DNA of 64,000 bases from Panagrolaimus kolymaensis. Its lineage: Eukaryota > Nematoda > Chromadorea > Rhabditida > Panagrolaimidae. Below, piece by piece: positions 12,018 to 25,900 of the stretch; the stretch's first letter is position 1, and each line of letters begins with the position of its first letter. The notes beneath the pieces are model-generated. The model did not search any database, had not been told where the DNA came from, and worked only from the letters and a program-made list of their open reading frames with translations. Position numbers and translations under genes: made by a program. The stretch covers positions 86,662 through 150,661 of the forward strand of contig JAJQJQ010000101.1 in NCBI GenBank assembly GCA_028622995.1. Direction: 5' to 3'.

Positions 12018-13644
12018 TTCATCTCGAAGTTTTAACATTTTTATTACATCTGCAAATTGTATTGCTTCTTCAATCGATATTTTATTTTCTTCATTTGATA
12101 CTCCTTCATTTTTCATAAGCATAAATGTTTGATTCAGACTTTCTGAGGCTGTGTCGCAAATAGGGAATAATTTTGCACTGAATAAACTTTGATTTCCTTC
12201 AATTTTTGTTGAAAACCATAAATGATTTTCTTTTTCATTTTTAAGATTCGCGGAGTTTTCGATGATGATAGAAACATATTTTTCATTTTTTAAAAGCCAA
12301 GTAACTACGGTTGTATTTGGAATGAAAGCAAAATCTGCTGGAGGGTTGCTGAGATCAATTCCACTGATTAAGCAATTTTCAGGAATGACAATATTTCCTT
12401 GAATTGTTGAAAACTCAACAAACGAAAAAGGATCAATCTTAAAAATTATGTATGTAACAAGTTTCAATAAAAATAGTTTTAAAAAAATCTTACTTGAACG
12501 TTAGATCCAATATTGGAATATATAAATCTTGGATGATCTTTATTATAAAAATCACCATTGGGTGAAATATTTTCCAAGATATCATTTGCTAAACCAAAAT
12601 GATAAAACTTAGATTCCACTCCAATTATGAGAGCTTCCTTCCCGCTTAAACGATTGAAGAAATCAAACAATCGCTGCCTCCATTGTCGTAAAAGCATCGA
12701 ATCTGCTTTTTCAATATAATCCTTTGAAGCTTGAGTTCCTAAGGGTCTCATAAAATCTCCATAACAACAAATTTCTGTGCTTCCAATTTGCTTTTCTATA
12801 ATTAGTTTTTCACCTGTTTAGAATTATTTTAATAAACAAAAGTTTTTTCTCTCGCTCACCTGTTTCCTCGCAAAATTCAGCAAAATTTTTAGCTGTTTTC
12901 ATTCCAAACATGTAACATGAATCTGTGATGGCTAAGGCATCATTCCAAATTGCATTTTCTTGTTTCATTTCTTCAATGCTTGGTTTTTGTAAAACTTTTT
13001 TCAAAGTTTGATGTCCATCCATTTCTTTATCGATGATAAAAACTCCATGTTGGGTAGCGATTTCTAAGTTTGAAAAATGTCCAAATATAACCATTGTATC
13101 AAAAAATGATTTTTTAAATGCTGATGGTTCTATTTTATCCAAAGTTTCAATAGTATCGCAAGCTCCAATAAAGATGCCAGGACCACAAACATCAGGAATA
13201 TTTCTGCAATAATTTTATTTTTATTATCAAAACTTCAGAAGCTTTCTCTACCGATATGTCTTTAATTTATGTTCCAAAATGCAGGCTCCATCAGGAAAGT
13301 AAGTAAATATCTTTCCAAATGGTGCTGCGTGGGGTAATCGCTTGCTAAAGCCGCCACTATGAATTACCAACACTTTTAAATTATTTATTTCATCCTTTTG
13401 TTCTTCCATGAGTCGGGAAATAATATGAGCTGTAGCTAATCCTGGGCCTATAAAAGATGGTGAATCATTAATTCTGTTTAAAATATTGTAGCTTACCGAG
13501 GCCTTGGTATTTATCTACTTGAACATAATAATTCTTCACATATTCAGAAACCTTGTCTTTTAAACGATCCAACTGATGTTCAAAAGCTTTTGCTTGATAA
13601 TTATTACCAGCAGCAAGAATCAAATAATCCCATTTAGCCGCCAT
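11994..13644 (-). CDS. fpgt: Fucose-1-phosphate guanylyltransferase (GDP-fucose pyrophosphorylase)
   Basis: This enzyme makes GDP-L-fucose from GTP and fucose-1-phosphate in the cytosolic salvage pathway. Five exons give roughly 480 residues, from MAAKWDYLILAAGNNYQAKA to RDELITASCC. Exon 2 carries the nucleotide-binding pattern VLVIHSGGFSKRLPHAAPFG followed by KIFTYFP, the family's G-G-x-S-x-R-LP loop with its Lys. Exon 3 includes a CGPGIFIGACDTIE segment and an ATQHGVFI motif; the C-terminal half is a beta-helix-like region. The protein is shorter than human FPGT (about 590), mainly at the C-terminus. The gene reads towards the CDCA3-motif gene and overlaps its coding end (11994-12017). Confidence 0.85.
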
Positions 13645-15695
13645 CGATTGCTATTATCTAAAAAAAGTTAACTAAAAATATTTGTTATTTATGGAAAGTT
13701 GAAAAGTTAAAAGCCGTATTGTGTTTTTTTTTAAAGCTCAAACATTAAATATATAAATGTCACTTTTTGCCAATTACATTGTTAAAGATATCCAATACAA
13801 GATTTATTTATTTATATCCACCAAAACGCTGTTTTTTTCATTATTCGCATAACTTTTACAAAAAAAAATTGTGAGCCAATTTGTCATACAGTGACAGATG
13901 TTAGCGTCGTCGAGATTTAGGTTGATAGTTCTTCTGAGAGTTGGTTGTTTCTTCTGCAGCTGGGATCTTCCAAATAAACAAGAACATATTCACAAACATT
14001 TATTTTCAGGAGACATAATCACAACCAGCACAGACAAAGACAAAACAACTAACTACAATTACAAAGTAAAAGACAAAAGTAAAGCAAAACAAAAGCATGC
14101 AAATAGGCTGCCAGCTTGTTGGCTATTTCCGTTACGAGACTAGCACAGGCAAGCGGGAGATTTGAATGGAGCAAGTTGAGGGAAGCAACCATATATGACA
14201 AATTATGAAAAATGGAAAGCTATTTATATATTTTGAGTTTTAAATAGGTTTAAAAATCTTCTTTTTTTGAATTTTTCATTGCTGTCTTACTTTATTTTGT
14301 CATTTTGAAGGTGAACAATTAACCACTTTTGTTTAAAGAAAAAATACATAATATTAGTTACTTTAAAAGTAAAAAAGGCTATTTTAAACTCAAAAAGAAA
14401 GTTTTTAAAAATTACTTTTTAGTGGTTTTATTAAAAGTGGCAATTATTTGTCTTCATTTTATTTACTCATGAAAGTACTCAAAGTATATTTTGTATTTTT
14501 AATATTAACAAAATGGATAATTCAATTTTATTCTCATACGTTATTTTTTGCCAAGTTCAAAATTTTTTAAAACACCATTTTTTCGTAAGAAAATGGGAAA
14601 TAAATTTGCTTTTTTCTTTGATTGAGATTTATTGAATTTTGTAGGATTATTTTTGCATCTTCTTTGATGGCATCCAATTTAAAGTAAAATACATTTTCAA
14701 AATTAATAATATAATTAATTCCTTTAATTGAGCGTAGAGACGCTCGCTCATTCTTTAGGTGTTTAGACTTTTGTCTAATAAACAGCTTTTACAAAAATAA
14801 AAACTAAAACCTTAATCAAAATATTCAAAACAAAGAAAAAAGTTAGAGCAATATGTATGCTTTGCGGCTCTCACAAAAAAAAGTAAAATGGTACAAAGCA
14901 ATAGAAAAGCTTTTTTTTCGAAAAGAATATCGTTTTAAAAGACAAGCGAGAAGAAGAAAAGGAAAGAAATGAAGGATATATTGATTTTTTGTTTTGATTT
15001 TTCCTTTTAGTTTTAAAAAAAATCGGCACTTTTAATGTTTGGATTTTTTTTAACTTTATCGTTATCATTTCCATTCAAAAAAAACGAAAAAAATTTTGAT
15101 TTGAAAAATATTATTTTTGATAAAAAAAGAAATCAAAGTTGACATATTCTAACTAAAATAATTATGCGGAATCTAAAAAAAATAATAATTTACATTAATT
15201 ATTGTTAGCATTTTTAGAACGCAATTTAGAAATCAAATTCTATGTTTTGATGATTATTTCATAAATTTTTGCTTGCCATAAAAATAAGAAAACGAAATTT
15301 AAAAATAAGAAACTATGTCAAATCGAAAAAGTAATTTTGAAATTTTGATATTTGCTTCCTTTGGAACTACAAGTTTATGTTTTGCTGTCTACTTTTTTCT
15401 GTCAATACCAACAGCCTTGTCGCAGATGCAGTTGCCACTAGGCTTTTTTGGAAATTTTCTCATTTTAAAGATGAACAATTAGCCATTTGAGTTAAAGTAA
15501 ATGCATTTTATATTTTTAATAATGAATTATAAAACTATCAAAATTACTATTCCCATTATAGAATTAATCATTAAAAAAAGAATTGAAAAACGAAGCCAGC
15601 GATCAACACTAAACACACGAGAAATAATAATAAAAATAGTTGAAAATATTACGATTTAAAAAATATATACAATTATTGCACAAAGTTTATTTTAA
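13645..15695. other. Intergenic region
   Basis: This is 2 kb upstream of FPGT and downstream of the F-box gene. It is AT-rich with little structure. An open frame at 13.9-14.1 kb gives a K/N/T-rich peptide with no recognisable domain, and one at 14.9-15.1 kb is low-complexity; both are judged chance. No RNA gene or repeat was recognised. Confidence 0.55.
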
Positions 15696-16725
15696 TTAAT
15701 AAAAAACTGTATATCCATTATCTTCGGCGTTAGTGACAGTAACAGTAATTCGACCAGTGAGGTAACGAAGATCAGATAAATTAACATCCCAGAGTTTTTC
15801 TTGTCGAAGAGTTGGATGATGAAGCATTCGATCCAAATCATCTGCATTAAATTTGGTTGAATAAAGATCAAAAACAATGGGTCGAATGCGTTCATTTGAT
15901 CCAACTCGAGTGCAAAATGAAGCGATGGTAACAGCTGAAATATTTTTGCATCGTTGAAGGCTAACATTTGCAAGGGAAAATCCATATTTAGCAAGAGCGA
16001 AACCAAATTGATCATTCACGAATGGAGTTCCTGTAACTTCCAAATGTTCAACCATGGGAAGAATTGGAGTGATAGCTTTAATAAATTTATTTTGATTGAG
16101 ATCGACTGGGAAGTTGCAATCAACAAATACCAAATGAGTAATATTTCGAAAATTAGCAAATGCAGCGAAGGTTAAAACATTAATAAAAGAAAGATCAAGA
16201 TTGGAAAATTGCAAAGTTTCTACGTCCTTATTTAACTGACGCATAATTACATTCATATACGAATTGGGAATGCCATCGTTCTAAAAAACTTATTTGGTCA
16301 CAAAATTTATTAACTTTAATTTTATTACCGGTTTGGGCATTTCATCTTCCAAATGCAAACATCGAATTCGACCAAATCCTTTTAAATTAAATAATTCTCG
16401 AAGCATTATGCATTGATCTGATTGGTGGTCTTCACAAGCACATGAGTTTGAAAGTAAATGCAAATCTTTCCAGCTAAAAATACAATAATATATAAAATAA
16501 TTTAATTAATGTATTTAAATACCTGATGGAATTATTGCAAGTTGTATTAAAAACAAATTTTAATTCATCTAAATTGACGGGCATTGTTTTTGCAAGTTCT
16601 TTCCATTTTTGACAAACTAATGAGCTGGAAACTACATCCTCGTTATCCATGCTTTGGAGGATGTTATACAATAATTCAGTTGGAAGGCATGAAATTGGAC
16701 AGGTTTTGTCAATGGATGAGGACAT
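15696..16725 (-). CDS. F-box protein with leucine-rich-repeat-like C-terminus
   Basis: This is likely a substrate-recognition subunit of an SCF ubiquitin ligase. Three exons (about 16525-16725, 16329-16474 and 15696-16281) encode about 310 residues. I chose the ATG at 16725 because the open frame above it has only a TTG. The F-box lies at residues about 10-50 (ISCLPTELLYNILQSMDNED, then SLVCQKWKELA). The C-terminal 240 residues have irregular leucine-rich repeats (VETLQFSNLDLSFINVL; HLVFVDCNFPV; NVSLQRCKNISAV). The gene is unlike the shorter F-box-like pair at 18.4 and 48.1 kb. Substrate unknown. Confidence 0.7.
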
Positions 16726-18421
16726 TTTATATATCAAATTGCTAAAACTTCAACAATAACAACAACAGCAATGTTTTTGAAAAAAATGCGACATGTTGGA
16801 AGCAACTTGTCAATAGGAACGTTATGTCAAAACTTATGATTCCGTAGAAAATCAAATTTTCGCTAGAAAGTTTAACGGTGAAAAAAATCTAATAAGCATT
16901 CTTGTCGGAAGCAAGAAAAAAAGATATGAAAGGATTAAATTTGCATTAGTATAAACATATCAAGTCAATAATGATAATAAAGTTTATAAAAAAATATAAT
17001 ATCTGCTTTAAGTTTTTCCTTGAAGTAGGGCCATTGGCCGTACCATGAAGTTAATTTTATGTAAATTACGACAATGTAATCATTTTAGTTGCTTTGGCAA
17101 TGAAAATTTGGTTAGAATAGTATTTACCAAAATTTCAAAAATACATTCCTTTGATTGGGCGTTAAGATTGAACAATAAGTAGGCGATGATGAACAAAAAA
17201 ACAAATAAAAAAATAGTTAGATTTAAAAGTATCAATTTAATTATGGATCTTTCATTTGTTACTAAGCTATATTTTTTTTATTCTCTATGGTTTTGTTTGA
17301 TTAAAAAAAGAAATAAAGTTAAAAATAATCAAAGAATCTATCAAATTTGTTGCTTTTTTTGTCCATAGAAATGTTATGTTGAATCTTTCTTGATCAGATT
17401 TAAGTTTATTTAGGCTGAAAATAAAATGCTTTTTGTTATAAATTCATGTTCACGAAATCTTATCCTTTATGTAAATATATTTCAATTTTAAATGGTCCGT
17501 TTATTTTTAACCAAATTAATTTATTTTTATATTGATTCACCAATATTTGTATCCCAAAAAACCTACGAAAAAAATTGCCAATAAGATTTTTGAAAAATTA
17601 TTGAATAAAAAAGCGACCTTCATTTCTGATAAGGACTAATGTAAATAATCTTGCGGTATTGATTGCTGTATTTTTAGTTTTTGGATATATTCTTGTGCTA
17701 TTTTTGATGTTTATTGGCAAGTCTTAATCATAATTTAGTTTGACTTTTTAAGAATTTTAGTAAAAGAACTGTTGGATGAAAAAGTTCACGATCAATGGCA
17801 AATTTCATCATCATCATCAAACATCGCATTCCTACCACTCTAATTAATTAAATCAAACAATAAAGCTATGAACTTTCATATAGTCCAACAATGTTTTCTT
17901 TATTTTATCTTACTATTTGTTTAAAAATCATCAACTTGAGGAAAAGAATATCAAAAAAATAGAAATAAAGAATTGAGGTATTACAATGCTCGTTACATAT
18001 TTTCGAATGGAGAAAATAAAGTTATATCGTTAGAAAAAATATATGGAAAAATCTTTAAAAGTATTTTTACTATGATCATTAATAAAGCAAAGATTATTTG
18101 TGTAATAACAATGCGATGTTAAAAGTAAGTTACAAATGCCCTCTTTGATTTGAACTATTATATATTAAATAATTCAAATCAAAAATAATAAAACTTATGT
18201 TTGAAAAAAGTTAACAGTAATGAATTATGTAAAAAAAAGCAACGAAAGGCCTAAAAAAGAGTAAAAATGCAATATCACGAAATATTCTCGACACTAAAGG
18301 CAGAGTAAGGTCATAGTTATAAAGTTTAACTTTTTTTTTGGCTTATGCGTAAATAATATGATCGAGTATTTAACATAAAGCACTTAATTTTTAATTTTCA
18401 GGCTTCCCCCAATGTTCAAGA
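16726..18421. other. Intergenic region between divergent F-box-type genes
   Basis: AT-rich DNA separating two F-box-type genes transcribed away from each other. A short CAT-repeat tract occurs near 17808 (TCATCATCATCA). The acceptor TTTTCAG near 18401 lies about 20 bases upstream of the next ATG. No convincing coding or RNA gene was found. Confidence 0.5.
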
Positions 18422-19135
18422 ATGGAACCTCAAGCAGTTATTTGTCGGCTACGTCTTTCTATTCCAATTCTCGTGAAAATCGTCGATATCGCCGACACTG
18501 AAATGTTAAGAAAGCTATATTTGGTGGGCTCTACCCTCAGAACTCTTATTCATAAGCGTCTAGTTATTGAACAAATAACTTTCAAGAACTTCGAAGTTGA
18601 ATCATGTTTAATCAAACGAGTTTGGAACAATGAAGAATGCAATGTAATTGCCTTTGTGTGTCTCAAGTTTCTTCGGATTCAAACTATCCGTATCATCGAT
18701 GAATCTAACACGACAAAAGAAGTTTGCCTTAGAAATTTGCCTATTGACTTAAATTGATTGAAAGGCTAGAGTTATCAGTTAACACCATTGATTTTTACCT
18801 CTTGAAGAAGCTTAGAGTGCCACGGCTCAAATTTTTGGAATTTAATGGAGGGATCATCTTTAAATGCAGTATAAAAGAATTTACCGACTTTATTCAAGAA
18901 CTTTTTGCGGATCTAAGTGGTATTATGTAAGATTTTTTTATCCTTTCTTTACTTATGATGATTTTTTCCAATTTTTAGGATTCATATTCGAATTAATGTC
19001 AGTAGTTTTTCTTTCGACATTGATGATTTACTAAAATATGTTGGAAGTTCAGAATTTGACGGCGCTTCAAGATTTTTTTTCTTTCAAGAAAACACCATCA
19101 TCTTTCAAAAAGAACTTAATCCCGCATTTCATTAG
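18422..19135 (+). pseudogene. F-box-like gene broken by a frameshift
   Basis: The first 111 codons are open (MEPQAVICRLRLSIPILVKI...), with an F-box-like stretch near residues 12-45. The frame then stops at about 18755. The adjacent frame continues at once with KLIERLELSVNTIDFY and LKKLRVPRLKFLEFNGGI, which match the intact paralogue at 48.1 kb (LKKLMNPELKSLTFHGGI) in spacing. A normal intron (GTAAG to TTTTTAG, about 18929-18978) and a last exon ending NPAFH follow. One shift of frame near 18750-18765 therefore explains everything. It is either a recent pseudogene or an assembly error. A functional F-box protein is possible only if the shift is an artefact. Confidence 0.6.
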
Positions 19136-20086
19136 CATGAACACTTGAAAAAATTTATGTTTGTTTTTTTAAATGTTGATGGACCTAATCCCTCATATTT
19201 TTTCCAAAAAGATTTAATGCATGTCCATATTATCATGATGCGAACTGGTTAAGCTTTGTATCTTCTTTTTTCATCATACGGTTGTTTATCTTGTTTATTT
19301 TTAAAGTCTAGTCAATTTGTTTTTAATAAATAAAGTAAAGTAATTTGTTTAGTTTGGGTATCTTTGTTATGACAATTAATCAAACAGAAAGAGTTTTAGG
19401 TCAGTCAGAATGTCGTTTGCTTTCGCCTTTGTGGTTCATTCTTAGACTAGTTATTTCACAAAAATGCAAAGTAGAAAATGTAATAAATATGCAAGATTAT
19501 GAAAGATAGACGGTACAAAGTTTGCATATATATGTACAATGATAAAATATTCTCACATTAAATGTTATTATCACAAAGGCCGTCTTTGGACTCAAGGATT
19601 GTTATAAAGCATTATATATTTTGTTTTATAATAGTAATTTTTTGAAAATAAAGAATTTATTTAAAAAAACTTGAGGCAGTTTTAATTTACATTCATTCAC
19701 TTTACACCATTTTCGCAGCTAGAACACAATAAAATTAACTTATATGTTTCTTCAACTGTCTGATCAATAATGATATATAATTTTTGCATCAATAGAAATC
19801 TGTCCTCATTCATAGAAAAACTGTGTTTTCGCGAAGGCTCATATTTTAAGAGTAAAATCGACCATTGTCAACTAAAGTATTCTAATAATTATTCAAATTC
19901 TTTAAACTCGAGTTTTAATGAAAGTAAAAATTAAAATTTGGGCATTTATTTTCGACCAACGATTACATACCAAAAACTTTTATGGAAGGAACCGGTTTGA
20001 TATGTATAAATTAATTTAGAAGTACAACAACAAAACAAACTATAGCACCAAAGCTAAAATCTATATTTACATTGCTAAAAAAAGTG
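19136..20086. other. Intergenic region between convergent genes
   Basis: AT-rich spacer holding the 3' flanks of the frameshifted F-box-like gene and of EPAC. Possible polyadenylation signals (AATAAA) occur near 19326 on the plus strand. Nothing else was recognised. Confidence 0.5.
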
Positions 20087-23000
20087 TTAACGTCTAGCTG
20101 AGGATCTTTGAGGAGGTTCTATTTGGTACGATAATTCATTTAATCTTCGTTGATTATCAATCACTCGGAAGTTTCTAAAACAATGGTTGCTTTAAAAAAA
20201 TTATTGGAAGTCAAAAATTAACCTTATTAAATTTTGTCCTTCGACAGTTTTTTTCTGGTGATGTGGAGCAGAATATTTTGCTTTGCAATTTCTAAACGTC
20301 CTCAAAATATTTGCAATCATGTGCTAAAAATATATTTAATTTAGAAAATTATAAAAAAATTATTTCTTTTGAATACAAACCATTTTTTCAAAATTTACAA
20401 GTCCAGCGAAATATGTTTTATTTCCTTCATGCATAAATGTTAAATCCTTGAGTAACAATGGCACAAATGGAATAACTGGAGGAGACATTTTTGCGATAAG
20501 CATTCTATAAGCTCGATGATTTCTTGATGGATCCAATAAGGCTTCAAATTCGCCATATTGTTTTTTAATTTTTGTTGGTAGCTTCTAAAATTTATTGAAT
20601 CGAATTAAAATTATTAATAATCTTTTTTAATTTCTTACGTCCCAAACAGAAGTCGTCAATCGACTTACAGCCAAATTACTTAATCCAAGAGTAATAGCAA
20701 AAAATGACATTAAATCTTTATTATCTTTGGCTAATGCAGCAATTTTAATAAATTTTTTAAGATACACTCCTCGTTTTGTTGGTAAAGCTAATAGAATTTC
20801 AGTGGTTACCCAATATTGTACTTCATTAAACCTTCTTAAAAGAATATCTAAATTTGATGGCATTCTACCAGGGAATTGATCTCGACCTATCACCTAAAAA
20901 ATTAAAAATTTAGAGTTTCAAATACATAAATATTTGACAAAATTTACTTGAAAAATAAGTTCAATTTCATCGGTTGCTTCAAAAAGTTGAGTATGAAATA
21001 TTCCGAGTTGATTAGCAATTTCGCTACTACTCATAAGATCTAATATCGAATGATACATACCATCGATGGGGCCTTGTTGGTCAGGAAGTGGAGTCTAAAA
21101 TCATACCTTTCCTTTTAAATTCAATCCGAGGGAAAACAAACCAATGAATCAATTTCATCTTTAAATACAACATACAATCTTCCATTTAGGGATAGCATAG
21201 TTGGAACACTAACTTCTGTTGGAGAAAATACAACTCGTTCACCACTGGATTTAACTTCAATTAAAAAACATTCTTCGTGTGTGCTGGCGCATTTCAATTT
21301 ACATCTCGCAAGATCGGCGATTTCTGATGCATTTTTATCCAATCGAATACTCATGGTAATAAAGGTTGTGTCAGAAAGATACATGCATTGATTACCTAAA
21401 AAAAACAGCACTTAAATAAAGAATATTATTGTTAGCAGTTTACAAGTATCCATAGGCAAAATGGGATCAGGTGCTGGAGCTTGGGCAGAATAAACTCCAC
21501 AATCAAGTATGGTTGTTGGATGCCTTGATAATACCCGCATTGCATTTTCCCGTAATTGACGTAATCCAGTTATTTGATCTAATATTGTCGACATATGTGG
21601 AATATTTTTATTATCTTCGAGAACGCAACAATACATTTCTTCCACAAATGAATTTGCAACAGTGTCAAGAAAAAAATGTATTCCAAATATGCTTTCCCAA
21701 ATTGAAAGAAATGCAATTACACGCCTTTTAGCAATATATTGTTGTTCCACATCAAAATCCGTTTCAACGCTAAGTGGCAATGATCCATTTGATGATGGAT
21801 AAGGCTAAAATTAATTTTAAAAATGTATTTCATAAAATGATTTTTTATGGATTAAATTTACCATTGTCCCTCTTCGAGTATAATAATTTTTTAAATAATT
21901 ACATAAAATATTTGAAGGCATATAAATTTTATGAGTTAAAATAAAATCCTCCAAAAATGTATCCAATGTTAAATCGTCCGTTTGTGCATCGATTCGAGTT
22001 TCTAACACGTATTCAATCATCTTTTCTGGAAGTCCAGCCATCACCGAATAACTGAAAAAAAGCACAAAAAATGAATGAAGCCGCTGCGAATGGGAGATGC
22101 GCGAAAAGAAAAAAAAGTGAATCAAATTAAAAAAACAACATTTTGATAGAAAAATACGAAAAAGAAACAAACCAGCACTGATTTTTTAATGATGCTGCGA
22201 CAACGTTATTTGTCGCCATCATAGTTGTTGATGATGATGATCCCGGGGCTGGAGGAGCATTAAGATTGATTTTTTCTAGAACCAGAACGTCCTGGTCGTG
22301 TTCTTTTAAACGCACTGTGTTTGCTTCAACATCGCGCAATATCCTTTAAAAAATAAAAATAGATTAAAGAGAATATGAAAAAGGCCGTTAAAATATGAAA
22401 GAAAAAATATACAACAAACCTATTAAAGTCCAGCTTGTCAACACGTAAAAATTGTGAATTATCTTCTTTTAAAGCAATTGTGGCTGCGCGAGGTGCGTCG
22501 TTAACTAATGCTAGTTTGCCAAAGTCATCACCTTCATGAAGTGTACACACAACGCCCTGTAAAAAAATGGAATAAATAAAATAAAAAACAAGTTGTATTT
22601 CTTTCTTTTATTTTAGCCGCCGCCAAAGACAACGACGACAACAAATTAAACTAAAGCTTTTATTAAGCGCGTGTTTATAAACCTAAAAAGCTTGTTGCTT
22701 TCAACCCAAAAACACGCAATAAAACGGAAACTTTTTTTTTCTATTCTATTTTAAAATTCTTTTTATTTTTCCGAGTATCTTTTTTTCTTAAGGGAAAATT
22801 CTTTTAAACTTACTTTTCCAATAATATTAACGTCGACACTGCCTTTAAGAATGATATACCAACTTTTTCCTTCTTCTCCTTGATGAAATAACACTGTTCC
22901 AGCAAATTGATGTTGTTCAAAACGTATTACACTTGCAAGTTCTCTTTTAACCATGGTACTTAAATGTGAAAGAGCTTTGACATGCAGCAATTCTTCGTAA

Positions 23001-25900
23001 ACTAATTCAAGCTCTTCTTGGCTTCTTTCGTAAGGTCTAGAAAAAAGAAGAAAATATGCGCAGATGCTTTTTGTTAAAAAATGGAAAAAATAAAAAAAGA
23101 TAAATGGCAGATGGTTGTTATTATAATTTATAAAAACGAAAAAAGCTTCAATTTGTTCCAAAAAATGGAAGAAAAAAATAAATTTGAAATTCAAATTGGT
23201 TTTTGGTGGTTTTTTATAAATTTTAAATGTGAAATGTGACGGCTGAAAGACTTACGGTTTAGCTAAAATCATTCGAAATAATGAATCTGGTCCAATCGTG
23301 CCCAAAAAGAAAAGAGCATATTGAAGATCAGCATGAGATGGGGGTTCGCCTCCTCTTGGAGGTATATCTTCTGGATCCATAGGTAATACAACACTTCCCC
23401 CAGAAGCTTGAATTTGTTGCATGTTTGGATGTTCTGAGCGATATCGATAATAATGCTCAAATTGGTCTTCGATTGTCCATTTATAAAATACAAATTTATC
23501 TTTAAATTGGGCTTCATTTGTGATGTGACTAATAATGTGATGTTCGAGGAGGGCTTGCCACATTCCAATCATTTGTGAATTTGTAAAACTATGAAGGGGC
23601 TGATTTAAAATTTCTGAAGCAAGTTGGGCAAGCCATTTCGTCATTTCTGAACCAATCATACATTGAGAATAAACCTGTAAATTAATATAAAAATTATTTA
23701 AAGGATTTATTAATTAAACGTAAAAAAGCTACCAACCATTCTTTGAGCTTGCCGATCTCGAACTAATCCCGGAGCTCGCAATTGCATCGTTCTTTTTATT
23801 ATTAAACCAGCTTCAAGTATTCGAGATTCAAGGCTCTAAAACATGAGTAACTTTTGGAGATGGGTTAAATAATTAAGGATTTATTACCACAGTGTTCGAA
23901 AGTTCAAATAAATTTGCGGTAGTATTCCATTCAAAGCCATTTTCAGGTTCGATATTATTTATGGCTGGTAAATCGTTTTGCATGGCTGAGAATTTATATG
24001 GATCTAAAAAATCTTATTTATGCCAATCAAATTTCCATTCTTGCTTACCGTAATGATGCTTTTCTTTTGTTGATGGATAAAGTGCAACTGGTCTGCTACT
24101 TACAATAGCTAAAAAAATAGGGAAAATGTCTTTAATATTTAAAAGTGAATAATAAAAATAAGGAAACAAAAGAAGCTGCTGCTTGCTACTTACAAGTATT
24201 TCTTTCATTAACGATGTCTTCCATAACAAAAATATATGGCTGAAGATGATCTCCGTGACTCTAAAAAAAGCTAATTAAAAATTTGTTTTTAATTAATATC
24301 AAAAAAGCTTGTTGATGGCCACTACTGACTTACGCTGTAAATATTTAAAAAATGTTCTTGACTTATTCGCACAAATTCTGATGGCTTGCTTACTTTTGCT
24401 GAACAAGAATGTTGAAATAAATTTAATTCACCAAAAAGTGTGCCAGGGCTAAGTTTTGCTAGGAAACGCTCGTTAGGTGTTAATTGAGAATGATGTTTTC
24501 TTCTTGTTGGAGCACTTAAAGAAAAGTGTGATGCATTATAAAAATTAGGATGCTGTTGTTGTTCGTCTTCAAAATATTGTCCAAAATTGTTGATTTGGTG
24601 GTGCTTAAAAAATTAGAAGTAATCAGTCAAAAAATTGGAGATGATTAAGAAAACCCAACCGATCCAATTAAATATAATTCAACTTCACCGGAAAGTAACA
24701 AATACCAATATGCAATAACTTCGTGTTGTTGGAATACTAAAAAACAAAATAAACTTCAACAAAGCTTTTAGCCTGCCAAAATAGAAAAATAAAGTAATGT
24801 TTCAAAAATATTAGATAGTTAAAAGTTGAATAAAAAAAGATGTTTCAATGAAGAAATTGTTAAGGAAAAAATATGAGAATGACTGAATAGTGGCGGCAAT
24901 ATTTAGAAAATATCATCAAATGTTTTACAATAATAAAAAAAATGTTCCTCAAAAAAGTGTTGTTGACTCATTTTTTTAAATCGAAATAAAAAAAAGTTTC
25001 TAAGATATTTCCAGACTTTTTTTTTAAGCTGAAAATAGCTAAAAAAAATTGTTTGGTCTTACAAACGGATGAATGAGAGGGACAAATGCTTAAAGCATTT
25101 TTTTTGTTGTCGTCGTTGAAAACTATACCGAAAAAAAAGAGAATATATTTGGTTGCTGTGTTTTTGTGTTTTTGCAAGGAAACAAGCATTCATGGCGTCA
25201 AATATAAAAGCATAGTTTTCTAAAGTTTTTCCCAAAAAAAGCGATAAAGGAAATAAGAAAGAAAATAAAGGCTTGACAAGTATAAGACAAATTTCTTTTG
25301 TGATGAATAAATATCTATCTGCCTTTGTAAAAGCTAAGAAAAAAAGAAAAAAGAATGTTTTTGATTTCTCTCTTTTAGCAGCAGCATTTAATGGAAAAAA
25401 TTGAGAAGAAAAAAAGCCAATGCCACCCATCATCAGAGTTGTAAGATTATAAATTTAAAAAAAATAAGAAATAGGAAATATTTCCGGCTTGAAAGAGCAA
25501 AAAATAAATAATAGCTTAATGCATAACAAAAAGGAAAAAAAGAACAAATAAATAATAAACATATATTGCATTTTTGAATTGTAGCGTTCACCTACAACAA
25601 TATCTTACTAAGAATGGTTGATGTCTAAATTATGGCTTTTATCAGAGTAAAAAAAAATAGCTGGAAAAAATGGATTAAAAATGAGAAAGGAAATTAATAC
25701 TAAATTTGGGAGTAAAATAAAAATCTTTGAAAAAAAGTGAATAAAATAAATTAAATTTTTAATAAAAGTAGCTTACAAATAACTCCAGTGCTCACTCGAT
25801 CTGGAAATGAATCACTGCTTGATAAAAGTTTGAATAAAAATGAATCGGATAAAGTTTTCATTTGTCCATTGCGACGTATCCTTGAAACGAGTTGTTCCAT
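20087..25900 (-). CDS. epac-1: EPAC: cAMP-activated Rap guanine-nucleotide exchange factor
   Basis: EPAC loads GTP on Rap1/Rap2 when cAMP binds. Many exons encode about 1,000 residues in the order expected for EPAC2: a first cyclic-nucleotide-binding domain (23.9-25.9 kb, with [15 protein letters not shown]); a DEP domain (23.2-23.7 kb, [15 protein letters not shown]); a second cAMP-binding domain (22.4-23.0 kb) with the phosphate-binding cassette [16 protein letters not shown] intact; the hinge [20 protein letters not shown]; a Ras exchanger motif ([10 protein letters not shown]...[13 protein letters not shown]); and the CDC25-homology domain (20.6-21.1 kb; [20 protein letters not shown]). 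It ends [14 protein letters not shown]..., as in mammalian EPACs. A TTTTCAG acceptor lies 7 bases upstream of the ATG at 25900, which suggests trans-splicing onto this start. More 5' exons cannot be excluded. Confidence 0.88.

Noticed and set aside
13898..14143. 81-codon open frame upstream of FPGT
   Set aside because: K/T/N-rich second half and no recognisable feature; probably chance in the intergenic region.
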